From the NCBI RefSeq assembly GCF_013407185.1, contig NZ_CP026995.1, forward strand, positions 1,199,913 through 1,263,912: a stretch of DNA of 64,000 nt. Reading direction: 5' to 3'. The notes beneath the pieces are model-generated. The model was not told the DNA's origin, did no database searches, and saw nothing but the letters and a program-made list of their open reading frames with translations. This document shows positions 26,289 through 35,004 of the stretch, in pieces. Position 1 is the first letter of the stretch. Every line of letters starts with the position of its first letter. Source of the DNA: Nitrosopumilus ureiphilus. Lineage in GTDB: Archaea; Thermoproteota; Nitrososphaeria; Nitrososphaerales; Nitrosopumilaceae. The translations under genes and the position numbers were made by a program.

Positions 26289-26768
26289 TCAAGATATTGA
26301 AAAAATATAGTCATCAGACACGCCATTTGAGATAGTAAATTGGATAAGATATGAAGTACTACTTTGTAATGCAGAATCATCCTGTAATCGAATTTGGATG
26401 GTTTCGCCTTCAGACCATATAGAGCTTGTCGTAATGTTCCCCTCAAAAGCCCATTGTGGAGTAGAGCCTTGTGAATATCCTATAGAATCTATTGAGTTTA
26501 TTTGTCCAAAATAAACATCAACTAAATCCAATTCTTGTATGGGGGTAAGGCCAGTGTTTTTTATCCAAATATTTACAGATGTGTTATTAAATTTATTTAC
26601 GTGAATAATTTCAAATTTACTTAACATTTTTTCTTTTTGTGCCTCCGATGTTGCAGTGTAATATCCTTCAAAAGTTCCCACTTTACTTATTACCATACCA
26701 GTAATCATTCCAGCTATGATTACAGATGCAATAATCAAAATGCTTTCACTGATTATTCCAGATGCCAT
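26289..26768 (-). CDS. arlG: ArlG (FlaG) archaellum stator protein, 159 aa
   Basis: An N-terminal archaellin-like hydrophobic helix (IISESILIIASVIIAGMITGMVI) is followed by a beta-sandwich (SVNIWIKNTGLTPIQELDLVDVYFG...IQIRLQDDSALQSSTSYLIQFTISNG). Its stop/start region abuts arlF by 11 nt and the ArlX-like gene by a 1-nt overlap. ArlG polymerises and anchors ArlF in the periplasm-like space. Confidence 0.85.
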   Translation of the reverse strand: MASGIISESILIIASVIIAGMITGMVISKVGTFEGYYTATSEAQKEKMLSKFEIIHVNKFNNTSVNIWIKNTGLTPIQELDLVDVYFGQINSIDSIGYSQGSTPQWAFEGNITTSSIWSEGETIQIRLQDDSALQSSTSYLIQFTISNGVSDDYIFSIS

Positions 26769-27955
26769 TATGATCCCATACTTACAGTTTGAAGTTGAGA
26801 ATATTCTGAAGATAGTTCCGATTCAGATTTACTAAATTTTTTTGTTAGAACATCTGAATTATTTTTTTTATCTATCAAGAATATCAATTGTTTTTCATCC
26901 AGTTCTAATTTGGTAGTTTTACAATGAATTTTGGTTAATTCAAACACTTGTTCAGGTACAAAATCTTTGGATAGTTCATCCACCAAAGTGATAACTTCCT
27001 CAGGTAAATTCAGAGATTCATATTCCGTTGGTTCAGCGGTTTCATGTACTGGTTCAGCGGTTTCATGTACTGGTTCAGCGGTTTCATGTACTGGTTCAGC
27101 GGTTTCATGTACTGGTTCAGCGGTTTCATGTACTGGTTCAGCGGTTTCATGTACTGGTTCAGTGGTTTCATGTACTGGTTCAGTGGTTTCATGTACTGGT
27201 TCAGATTTATGTATAGGCGAAGTAGGATCTTTAATTAATTCATCTACGTTAATTGTTTGGATATTTTTCTTAAATGAATCATCTTTCATAAAATTTAGAG
27301 GATTGTTAAGATCAGTAACAAGTGATTTGATGTCAGTCAGAGTAGTTTCAAAAGAAGTTGAGAGAATATCCAATTCTTCTTTTACAACAGTAAGATCCTG
27401 CTTGAATTGATCAAAATCTGTTTTAATTGTCTGTATGTCGTTTTCTAAAGGCTCCATTTTTTCCATAATCAACAGATTTGTATCAGTGTCATCTAAAGAG
27501 TTTTGATCTATTTCAGACATAGTAGAGTCTGTTCCTGCTAACAAAGATTCAATCTCAGAATTTTCCCCCGTTTCTTTATCAGAAGAAATTCCTGCTAACA
27601 AAGATTCAATCTCAGAATCCCCAGAAGGATCAGAATCTGAAACCACAGAATTAATGGATTCATCAGAGGAATCAGATATCAGATTTTCAATAGAATTAGT
27701 ATCCACATTTTTTTTAGACATAGAATTATTTTTTAATGAAAAAGATTTTAGCGGTATTTTTTTTCTATTTAATCCAATTATCACTACCACCAAAGGTAGA
27801 ATTAATGTAAACAAAATGTTTTGCCCTCCAAAAATAAGAAAAGGGTACATTTCATATAAAATAAGAAAATACATTGCAAATGCAGAAAGAATGATGATTT
27901 TTAGATTACTTTCATTTAAATCAAATTTAGAAAAAATAGTTGTTGGGGGGAGCAT
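26768..27955 (-). CDS. ArlX/ArlCDE-position cytosolic motor protein with VNTR and EIESLL peptides, 395 aa
   Basis: Two hydrophobic segments (about 20-40 and 46-62) are followed by a large cytosolic part. It holds two copies of SEIESLLAG (114-122, 133-141), a coiled coil (about 165-225) and eight tandem PVHETAE/PVHETTE heptads. The last ~75 residues are folded (VITLVDELSKDFVPEQVFELTKIH...). The position between archaellins and arlG is that of ArlX or ArlCDE, the ring linking motor and CheY. SEIESLLAG closely matches the tail of the long CheC and the FliM N-terminus. Sequence identity to known ArlX cannot be shown here. Confidence 0.75.
   Translation of the reverse strand: MLPPTTIFSKFDLNESNLKIIILSAFAMYFLILYEMYPFLIFGGQNILFTLILPLVVVIIGLNRKKIPLKSFSLKNNSMSKKNVDTNSIENLISDSSDESINSVVSDSDPSGDSEIESLLAGISSDKETGENSEIESLLAGTDSTMSEIDQNSLDDTDTNLLIMEKMEPLENDIQTIKTDFDQFKQDLTVVKEELDILSTSFETTLTDIKSLVTDLNNPLNFMKDDSFKKNIQTINVDELIKDPTSPIHKSEPVHETTEPVHETTEPVHETAEPVHETAEPVHETAEPVHETAEPVHETAEPVHETAEPTEYESLNLPEEVITLVDELSKDFVPEQVFELTKIHCKTTKLELDEKQLIFLIDKKNNSDVLTKKFSKSESELSSEYSQLQTVSMGS
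27028..27200 (-). repeat. Eight tandem 21-bp repeats inside the ArlX-like gene
   Basis: The 21-mer GGTTCAGCGGTTTCATGTACT recurs eight times nearly without change; the last two copies have AGTGG instead of AGCGG. In frame it encodes a PVHETxE heptad. Because 21 is a multiple of three, copy-number changes would keep the frame and only lengthen or shorten the linker. All other frames are also open through it. Confidence 0.9.
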
Positions 27956-27963
27956 AAACTCAC

Positions 27964-28668
27964 CTAACCCAAATCTACTACTTGGTTTGTAATTGTTGGA
28001 ACTTGTCTTTCTACTGTCAAGGCTGCGCCAGTTGGAACAATTATCTCAGCTTTTACTTTATCTAAAGCTGATGGTCTTTCATTTGCTTTGAAAGCAATTG
28101 CAAGAACTGCTGTTTCACCTTGTTCGAGGATATCATTACTGGTACTTTCTTGTGACCAATAGATGAATGCACGAGTGTTGGATGGATGTGAAACACCTAG
28201 GAATGGATTTACATCAACGTCTGAAAATGTTTCAAATCCAGTAGAAGTAGCAGATACAGCTGCTGCAGTTGCAGATGATAGACTTTTGTATTCGCCTGAT
28301 AGAGTTCCTACGTAGATGTTATCATAGTCTATAGAATTGCTGACATATTTGACTGCAGCAGTCTTTGCGTCAAGATTGACATTGGCACCGCCAGATGCAA
28401 TCTTGATTGGAAATGCAGTCATATTCAATTTTCCTACGGTGGTATCACCAGAACCGATAACTTTACCGGCAATTTGCATGCTGCTACTTGCTTCATCCAA
28501 GCTAGAAATGATAGATGTCTTTGCCTTTTGGGTAGTAGTAAATCCCATGTTAAGTACAACAAATGCGAGTGCTGCAGCAACGATTACAAATGCAATCATA
28601 ACTATTGCAGACTCTACACCGATGACTCCACGATGAGAATGTCGCGTTCCCTTTCGTTGTAATTTCAT
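27964..28668 (-). CDS. arlB: Archaellin (FlaB), 234 aa
   Basis: A class III signal peptide (MKLQRKGTRHSHRG, cleavage before VIGVESAIV) precedes the hydrophobic polymerisation helix (IVMIAFVIVAAALAFVVLNMGF). A variable surface beta domain ends in the conserved TVERQVPTITNQVVDLG. It is the archaellin nearest the motor genes. The first ~50 codons are almost identical in DNA to the three other archaellins in this block. Own operator copy 40 nt upstream. Confidence 0.94.
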   Translation of the reverse strand: MKLQRKGTRHSHRGVIGVESAIVMIAFVIVAAALAFVVLNMGFTTTQKAKTSIISSLDEASSSMQIAGKVIGSGDTTVGKLNMTAFPIKIASGGANVNLDAKTAAVKYVSNSIDYDNIYVGTLSGEYKSLSSATAAAVSATSTGFETFSDVDVNPFLGVSHPSNTRAFIYWSQESTSNDILEQGETAVLAIAFKANERPSALDKVKAEIIVPTGAALTVERQVPTITNQVVDLG

Positions 28669-28707
28669 TACTTAGTGAAGAGTGGTGTGTGGGTATATCA
28701 TAGAGTG

Positions 28708-28726
28708 TGTTTGTGGTGATCAAACA
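28708..28726 (-). promoter_or_regulatory. Operator copy TGTTTG-tggtgat-CAAACA (archaellin)
   Basis: TGTTTGTGGTGATCAAACA, a perfect 6-bp inverted repeat with a 7-nt spacer, inner edge 40 nt upstream of the ATG. An AT-rich TATA-like stretch (ATGATATACC on the coding strand) lies between. Identical to 30381-30399. Confidence 0.7.
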
Positions 28727-28790
28727 CAGAGTATGAATTTTAGAATGAATCATAAATGATTCTATAACATGTAAAAAATCAAGTGTGTGT

Positions 28791-29510
28791 TTATCCCAGG
28801 TCTACTACTTTATGAGTAATATTTGGTATGTGACGTTCTATAGTTAGGGTTGCACCATTTGAAACGATTATTTCCAAACTGATTTTGTCCAATGCTCTAG
28901 GCCGATCATCAGATGCAAATGCCACTGCCAATGTAGCATGCTCACCAAGTTCTAAAACTTGATTTAGATTTTGTCGCTTGGACCAATATACAAAGGCAGT
29001 AGTTTCACTAGGAAGTGTACCATTAACGGGATTTGCTCCATTAAATGCATCAAAAGTGGAATCAGTCTCTAGATCAGCTTGTCTGAATGCTAGAACTGAT
29101 TGTCTAAAAGTATCTACAGTGATAGGTCCAGCATAAATATTATTGAATTGAATGGATTTTCCTAAATAACTAATAGATACTAACTCAGGAGAGAAATTTA
29201 CAGCATTTCCAGATTGAGAAATTTTAAGAGGGATTGTAGTTGCATTAATTCTTTGAATAGAAGTACAACCAGCATCAATATCAATACATCCAACTGCAGT
29301 AATAGTTCCAGATATTTTCATAGTACTACTAGATTCTTCAAGACTGGAAAGAGTGGCAGTCTTTGCCTTTTGGGTAGTAGTAAATCCCATGTTAAGTACA
29401 ACAAATGCGAGTGCTGCAGCAACGATTACAAATGCAATCATAACTATTGCAGACTCTACACCGATGACTCCACGATGAGAATGTCGCGTTCCCTTTCGTT
29501 GTAATTTCAA
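28791..29510 (-). CDS. arlB: Archaellin (FlaB), 239 aa
   Basis: Same signal peptide and polymerisation helix as the neighbours. Its surface domain is divergent: a pair of cysteines (GCIDIDAGCTSIQR) may form a disulfide, as in the copy at 29622. It ends IERHIPNITHKVVDLG. Confidence 0.93.
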   Translation of the reverse strand: MKLQRKGTRHSHRGVIGVESAIVMIAFVIVAAALAFVVLNMGFTTTQKAKTATLSSLEESSSTMKISGTITAVGCIDIDAGCTSIQRINATTIPLKISQSGNAVNFSPELVSISYLGKSIQFNNIYAGPITVDTFRQSVLAFRQADLETDSTFDAFNGANPVNGTLPSETTAFVYWSKRQNLNQVLELGEHATLAVAFASDDRPRALDKISLEIIVSNGATLTIERHIPNITHKVVDLG

Positions 29511-29545
29511 TGCATTGTAGGACGCTTGTAAGAGTATATTCTAAA

Positions 29546-29566
29546 GTCTGTATATTGTAAACAAAC
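29546..29566 (-). promoter_or_regulatory. Weak operator copy upstream of archaellin 28791-29510
   Basis: GTCTGTATATTGTAAACAAA with half-sites TGT and ACAAAC; inner edge 36 nt upstream of the ATG at 29510. Confidence 0.4.
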
Positions 29567-29621
29567 AAAACTAATTTGTAAAAAATAAAAAAGAAGAAAA
29601 AGGAGAAACCAGATTAGTGGT

Positions 29622-30341
29622 TTAGCCCAAGTCTACTACACTTGTGGTGATGACAGGCACTTGCCTTTCTACTGTCAAAGAAGCTCCAGTTGCAACAATT
29701 AGTTCTGCCCTGATTGTGTCCAATGATGAAGGTCTGTCAGAGGAGCCATATGCAATAGCCAATACAGCGTGTTCACCTTGATCCAAGATTGAATTGGTGT
29801 TAGACTGAACTGACCAATAGACAATTGCGGCAGTTTGACTGGCAACAGTTCCATTTACAGGATTGACAGCACCTGAAAATCCTGTTAAACCATCTGTAAC
29901 TGCTTGTTCAAATGCAATTGTTAATGATCTGTGTTCTGCTGCGGTGATTGGACCAGAGTAGATATCATCATACTCTACACTATTGCTGAGGTATTTCACA
30001 GCAGTAGTTGCCAAGGACAAATCAACTGAATCACCACCAGAGGTGACCTTTATTGGAAATGAAGTAGCGTTGAGTTTAGAGGTTGTAGCACAAGCGGTTT
30101 CACTTGAAGATGAGGTACAACCTACACCAGTAACTTTACCGGCAATTTGCATGCTGCTACTTGCTTCATCAAGTCCAGAAATGATAGTAGTCTTTGCCTT
30201 TTGGGTAGTAGTAAATCCCATGTTAAGTACAACAAATGCGAGTGCTGCAGCAACGATTACAAATGCAATCATAACTATTGCAGACTCTACACCGATGACT
30301 CCACGATGAGAATGTCGCGTTCCCTTTCGTTGTAATTTCAT
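29622..30341 (-). CDS. arlB: Archaellin (FlaB), 239 aa
   Basis: Signal peptide MKLQRKGTRHSHRG, then the shared helix. The surface domain has a GCTSSSSETAC cysteine pair and threonine/serine-rich loops; terminal TVERQVPVITTSVVDLG. Its upstream ~60 bp are nearly identical to those of the archaellin at 27964, including the operator. Confidence 0.94.
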   Translation of the reverse strand: MKLQRKGTRHSHRGVIGVESAIVMIAFVIVAAALAFVVLNMGFTTTQKAKTTIISGLDEASSSMQIAGKVTGVGCTSSSSETACATTSKLNATSFPIKVTSGGDSVDLSLATTAVKYLSNSVEYDDIYSGPITAAEHRSLTIAFEQAVTDGLTGFSGAVNPVNGTVASQTAAIVYWSVQSNTNSILDQGEHAVLAIAYGSSDRPSSLDTIRAELIVATGASLTVERQVPVITTSVVDLG

Positions 30342-30380
30342 TACTTAGTGAAGAGTGGTGTGTGGGTATATCATAGAGTG

Positions 30381-30399
30381 TGTTTGTGGTGATCAAACA
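30381..30399 (-). promoter_or_regulatory. Operator copy TGTTTG-tggtgat-CAAACA (archaellin)
   Basis: Identical 19-mer to 28708-28726; inner edge 40 nt upstream of the ATG at 30341. Confidence 0.7.
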
Positions 30400-30411
30400 T
30401 GTTTCAGAGAA

Positions 30412-31296
30412 TCAATTTTGAGGATGCTGATTTCGGAAAAAAACTATAGAATCAGAAAGCTCTTTTTGAGTAAAAAACCCATCACTAAACCAGCATAGTG
30501 GTTTTTTATACCAATTTGGTAATGAGATTCCTTCAAAAAGAAAATCAGAAGGCTCAGAATTTTGACAAACTTTCAAGGACTTTGATTTTAAATCATCATC
30601 TACACCATCAATTGGAATTTCGAGTGAAAGTGTAGTGGATTCACTTGGAATTCCATATACTAGTTTTAATACATAGTTTTTATCATGACTCCACATATAA
30701 CTTGAAATATCTATGAATTCATCAAAAGTCGCATCAGGTTTAAATGAATCAACTTTTTGAAAAACGAGATTGTTTTTGCTATCAAATATCAATATTTCAT
30801 ATCCAGTAGAGCCCAAATCAGATTCTACCAAACCATTAATCTTAAGCGTGTCTGGATTTTGAGTCTCATACGAGATATCTAGTGTAGACTGGTACATGTT
30901 AGGATTATCTTCAAAGAAGATTTTCCCAGTATACCATGGATGAATTTCACAAAAATAATAGTACGCTGCATATCCCTCAAAGTCCAAATTAACAGAAAAG
31001 TTTTCTCCAGGAGATAAAACACTAGTAGAAAAAAACTCTCCAGAATAATCAGGGTGTTCAGGCACACCACTTACAATCATATGTGCAGTTGAATCATGAT
31101 TTCTCCACGTAACTTTATCGCCAGAAGATATCGGAAGTTCGATAGGTTTGAACAGTTCCTTTTTAGATAATCCGTCATAGGGCTTTAAAAAAACATTCCA
31201 AGTGTTTTCTTCAGCGTAAACAGAAATCGAAAGAAATGTTGAGACCAAAAAGAATCCAAAAAGTAACTGTAATATCATACCCATTATTAGTTTCAC
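30412..31296 (-). CDS. Secreted cupredoxin (plastocyanin-like) protein, 294 aa
   Basis: A signal peptide (residues ~1-28, LLFGFFLVSTFLSISVYA) precedes a type-I-copper domain: the first His in HDSTAHMIVSG and the Cys-His pair in FCEIHPWYTGKI. The position after HPW, which could supply an axial ligand, is Tyr rather than Met, so copper may be bound differently. A second all-beta domain (about 140-230) and an acidic tail with two cysteines follow. It is inserted between archaellin genes on the same strand, so it is probably expressed with them. Thaumarchaea use cupredoxins for electron transfer; a role here is unknown. Confidence 0.82.
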   Translation of the reverse strand: MKLIMGMILQLLFGFFLVSTFLSISVYAEENTWNVFLKPYDGLSKKELFKPIELPISSGDKVTWRNHDSTAHMIVSGVPEHPDYSGEFFSTSVLSPGENFSVNLDFEGYAAYYYFCEIHPWYTGKIFFEDNPNMYQSTLDISYETQNPDTLKINGLVESDLGSTGYEILIFDSKNNLVFQKVDSFKPDATFDEFIDISSYMWSHDKNYVLKLVYGIPSESTTLSLEIPIDGVDDDLKSKSLKVCQNSEPSDFLFEGISLPNWYKKPLCWFSDGFFTQKELSDSIVFFRNQHPQN

Positions 31297-31374
31297 AAGG
31301 ATCTCAGCATTTATAATATTGTTTGATCAGAATGAATAAAATAAAAAAGTAAGAAACTTGGTTAAACTCTGAGA

Positions 31375-32055
31375 TTAACCAAGATCTACTACGGATGCAG
31401 ATATGTTTGGAACTGTACGCTCTACTGTCAATGGTGCACCTGTTGGAAGAATCACCTCTGCTCTAATGATATCAAGAGATTGGGGTCTTTCAGCATCAGA
31501 GAATGCAATTGCCATCATTCCATGTTCTCCTTGATCCAAGATGAAATTGTTATTTCTATTTACATTGAAATAGAATATTGCCTTTGTTTCTACTGGAGAA
31601 GTAACATTAACGGGATTGCTATTGATATAACCATCAGTTACTGCCTGCTGCATTGCACTTGCCAAGGTGTCATGAGTTCCAGTAGATAATGCACCGGCAT
31701 AGATATTTCCGTGCTCTACACTGTTACTTATGTAACGTATAGCAGCATTTGCAGGATTGAGGTTAATTGATGCACCTCCAGATACAATCTTGATTGGAAT
31801 AGCAGTAGCGTTGAGTTTACCTGCAGCGACATGTCCTGAACCAATGACTTTGCCTGCAATTTCTAATGCACTGCTTGCTTCATCAGCACTTGAGACTATG
31901 GCATTTTTTGTCTTTTGTGTAGTAGAGAATCCCATGTTAAGTACAACAAATGCGAGTGCTGCAGCAACGATTACAAATGCAATCATAACTATTGCAGACT
32001 CTACACCGATGACTCCACGATGAGAATGTCGCGTTCCCTTTCGTTGTAATTTCAT
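31375..32055 (-). CDS. arlB: Archaellin (FlaB), 226 aa
   Basis: First gene of the motility block. Same signal peptide and helix (ending VLNMGFSTTQKTK). Surface domain closest to the orphan archaellin at 41740 (shared GGASINLN, HGNIYAGA, FFNVNRNNNFILDQGEH). No cysteines. Ends TVERTVPNISASVVDLG. An operator copy lies 39 nt upstream and the TrmB gene is divergent. Confidence 0.94.
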   Translation of the reverse strand: MKLQRKGTRHSHRGVIGVESAIVMIAFVIVAAALAFVVLNMGFSTTQKTKNAIVSSADEASSALEIAGKVIGSGHVAAGKLNATAIPIKIVSGGASINLNPANAAIRYISNSVEHGNIYAGALSTGTHDTLASAMQQAVTDGYINSNPVNVTSPVETKAIFYFNVNRNNNFILDQGEHGMMAIAFSDAERPQSLDIIRAEVILPTGAPLTVERTVPNISASVVDLG

Positions 32056-32093
32056 TACTTTGTAAATTTCGTATATAGGTATATCCTAGAGTG

Positions 32094-32115
32094 TGTTTAC
32101 TGTGATCGTACAACA
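32094..32115 (-). promoter_or_regulatory. Operator copy upstream of first archaellin
   Basis: TGTTTACTGTGATCGTACAA region; half-sites TGTTTAC and GTACAACA around TGTGATC. Inner edge 39 nt upstream of the ATG at 32055, in the divergent region with the TrmB regulator. Confidence 0.55.
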
Positions 32116-32278
32116 CGAAATCCAATAAAGTGTTTGTTTGCAAAATACAGACAGGAATCTATTATCATCAAATATGAAAAATCTCTGATGACAAAACAGC
32201 AAGTATTTATTTCATACAAAATCCAAACAACGAGTAGAACAAGATTAAATATGTCCAAAATTACAGAGGAGAAAAGAC

Positions 32279-33088
32279 ATGGTAAATAAAGATGAGATTT
32301 ATTCTTCACTAGTTCATTTTGGATTAGAAGAGATTGATGCCAAAATTTACGTAGGCCTACTTCAAATGGGGTCTGTAACAGTCGGTACAATGGCACAAAA
32401 ACTTGATGTGGATAGAGGAAAAGCATACAGATCTTTGAACAAACTAAGAAACATGGGAGTGATATCTACAACATTTTCAAATCCCACAATAGTAAATGCT
32501 GTAGAACCATCTGAAGCACTTACCAGTGTGATTCAGAAAAAAGAAGATGAGATAGTGATGTTGCAAAAGGTAGCAAGGGGACTTGTTGAAAACCTTAAGA
32601 ATTATGAAAAGAATTCAACACCAACTGATTTATCATCATTTTCAATTATCCAAGGAAGGTCTAACATCTATACAAGAATTGGAAAGTTGGTTCAAGAAGC
32701 TTCAGAAAAAATATTCTTGGTAACAACATCACAAGATTTAATGAGAATGTATCACACATCAATTCCAGAAAAAATCTATGCTCAAGTTAATGCAGGAGTA
32801 GAAGTCAGAATCATCACAAATTCTTGTGATTCTAAATCCATGGAAATCATTGACCAATTAGGAGCATCAGAAATCAGAATTGGAAAACTGCCATCAAAGA
32901 GTAGAATGATTGTTGAAAATCAGCGTCAACTCATCATGTCAGGAGCAATGAAAGACTCAATGGACCTGAATGATGATGTAGATTCAATCATGTATACCAA
33001 CTCAAATGAAATGGTCGACAATATGTTTAGTCTGTGTACTCACTTATGGAAGAAATCAAAACCAATGCAAATGATTTCCTCTAATTAA
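32279..33088 (+). CDS. TrmB-family transcriptional regulator, 269 aa
   Basis: Residues ~5-75 form a winged helix of TrmB type (FGLEEIDAKIYVGLLQMGSVTVGTMAQKLDVDRGKAYRSLNKLRNMGVIS). The rest is an effector-like phospholipase-D-fold half (IQGRSNIYTRIGKLVQEASEKIFLVTTS, GVEVRIITNS). GAGGAG precedes the ATG. Its divergent position next to the archaellin block makes it the prime candidate regulator of the block, although the repeated operator motif has not been linked to any factor. Confidence 0.88.
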   Translation: MVNKDEIYSSLVHFGLEEIDAKIYVGLLQMGSVTVGTMAQKLDVDRGKAYRSLNKLRNMGVISTTFSNPTIVNAVEPSEALTSVIQKKEDEIVMLQKVARGLVENLKNYEKNSTPTDLSSFSIIQGRSNIYTRIGKLVQEASEKIFLVTTSQDLMRMYHTSIPEKIYAQVNAGVEVRIITNSCDSKSMEIIDQLGASEIRIGKLPSKSRMIVENQRQLIMSGAMKDSMDLNDDVDSIMYTNSNEMVDNMFSLCTHLWKKSKPMQMISSN

Positions 33089-33118
33089 TTTTTTCTTATT
33101 TTTATTTTAAAAATTAAA

Positions 33119-34927
33119 TTAATTTGTAGTAATTATTTGTTCAAACAGAAACGTGTCTTTTACATTTTCAAAGAGAATTTCATTTGAAGCAATAAATTTG
33201 AAGGCACTATTTGATTTTATTACCCTGGATAAAATTTCAAGTGATTGCTTTATGTTTCCCTGAATCATGTGGATTTTAGATTTTTGATATTGTGCAAAAT
33301 CATAGAGAGGATCCGAATCAGAGATTTGCTCTAAACAAAGAATGGATAAATCGTACTTCTGTTGAGCAAAAAATGCAATAGATTTTTCAAAAATGATCTT
33401 TGAGTCAAGTGGCTTTTTTCCAAGTGCACCATCAAAGAAATTAATAGCCTTTTCATAATTGTGTAAAATCATATGGATTTTACCTAATTCATAGAGAGTT
33501 TGTACATTTGTTTTGTCATGTTGCAATATTTCCAAACAAATTTGTCCAGATTCCTCATATCGTCCAAGAAGAGAAAGTAAACGAGATTTTGTCTCCAAAA
33601 GAGGATCAGATAGTGGAGATTGAGATAAGATTTGTTCGATATAAGACAATGCATTCTCATAATTTCCCACTTTTAGTGATAATTGAGCCCCGCTTTCTAA
33701 TGCATCTATATTTTTAGGATTTGATTTAAGAATTGTGTCTATACACAACAATGCTTCTTGAAACTCTCGTTTTTGTTCAAAAATTTTAGATTTGTATAGT
33801 AATGCCACACTGTTTGTCTGAGATTTTTCCAAAATCTCATTAAAGTTTGCCAGGGCCTCACCATATCTATTTCCATTAAACAACAAGATTCCCTTCTTTA
33901 GTATTTGCTCAGTAGGATCAGTCAATGATGATGCAAGATGATCACAGCACTCTACTGCCTCATCAATTTTATCTAGTTTTTCTAATAACACAATCTTCGA
34001 ATTTAGTGCATCTATGTGATTTGGAGATATTTCCAAGATTTTTTCAAAGTGAGAAATAGCCTCATTGGTATTGTCGATATCCATGTGAGTTCGTCCCAGT
34101 AAGAGATGGGCTTCAATGTGATTTGGAGAGGTACTCAAAATGTTCTCAAAGTGTGAAATTGCTTTACCAATATTGCCGATTGACACATATGATTTCCCCA
34201 TGAGAAGATGGGCATCTATGTGATTTGGAGAAAGTTCCAATAGTTTATCTAAATATGACATAGCCTTTTGATAGTTATTCTCGTTTGTGAAAATTTGTCC
34301 CAACATCAATAGTGAGTCTATGTGATCATGTTTTGCAATAATTGAATCTAAAATGCTTTTTGCATCTTCAATATTTTCTGATTTTAAAAGAGATTTTCCA
34401 AGATAATATTTTGCCTCAATGTGTTCAGGTTCTAGTTTTAAGACACTATAAAATTGGTTTATAGCTTCGACAAAATTCTGTTTTGCAAAAAATATTTTCC
34501 CTTTCATAAAAAAGGCTTCTGGAATATTCTTGTAGGTATTGAGAGCTTTATTATAGCAATCAAGTGCATCATCTAATCTTGAGAGTTTGTAAAGACACAA
34601 TCCCTTATTGCACAGGGCAGAGTAAGATTGGGGGTTTTTTACCCAAGCACTATCATAGTATCTTAATGAATCAATAAATTTTCGGCTTGCAAGAAAATAA
34701 TTTGCAAGATTTAGATCATCTGCAAAATCATCAAAATTATCCTCATCCATCTCCATTTTGATCCTCTCTCTGGATTCCAGTAATTTTTCAATTTTTGATC
34801 TGGTTTCAGTATCTATTGGAGGCAATTTTGGAAATAATGACTTTAAGGAAATGTTATTTTCATCCAAAATACTGCCTATGAGGCCATTCACCATCTTGAA
34901 TTTAACCAATGCAGAACTTGCAGACAT
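33119..34927 (-). CDS. Tetratricopeptide-repeat protein, 602 aa
   Basis: About 13-14 TPR units of 34 residues cover residues ~70-590 (e.g. YLDKLLELSPNHIDAHLLMGKSY, FENILSTSPNHIEAHLLLGRTH). Adjacent units SPNHIDAHLLxGK are very similar, showing recent internal duplication. No enzymatic domain and no signal peptide. A scaffold role is likely. It follows the TrmB gene convergently. Confidence 0.88.
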   Translation of the reverse strand: MSASSALVKFKMVNGLIGSILDENNISLKSLFPKLPPIDTETRSKIEKLLESRERIKMEMDEDNFDDFADDLNLANYFLASRKFIDSLRYYDSAWVKNPQSYSALCNKGLCLYKLSRLDDALDCYNKALNTYKNIPEAFFMKGKIFFAKQNFVEAINQFYSVLKLEPEHIEAKYYLGKSLLKSENIEDAKSILDSIIAKHDHIDSLLMLGQIFTNENNYQKAMSYLDKLLELSPNHIDAHLLMGKSYVSIGNIGKAISHFENILSTSPNHIEAHLLLGRTHMDIDNTNEAISHFEKILEISPNHIDALNSKIVLLEKLDKIDEAVECCDHLASSLTDPTEQILKKGILLFNGNRYGEALANFNEILEKSQTNSVALLYKSKIFEQKREFQEALLCIDTILKSNPKNIDALESGAQLSLKVGNYENALSYIEQILSQSPLSDPLLETKSRLLSLLGRYEESGQICLEILQHDKTNVQTLYELGKIHMILHNYEKAINFFDGALGKKPLDSKIIFEKSIAFFAQQKYDLSILCLEQISDSDPLYDFAQYQKSKIHMIQGNIKQSLEILSRVIKSNSAFKFIASNEILFENVKDTFLFEQIITTN

Positions 34928-35004
34928 CTGAAATTATGAGGTTAATACGTTTAATAGCATTCTGTACGTTCAATTTGGGTGAACTGCAGATTATATGATT
35001 TGTT

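Noticed and set aside
27028-27200. CRISPR-like array
   Set aside because: The repeats are contiguous without unique spacers and lie in a coding frame; no cas genes nearby.
27010-27238. Several long frames on both strands through the 21-bp repeats
   Set aside because: They are open only because the repeat length is a multiple of three; the ArlX-like frame extends far beyond on both sides.
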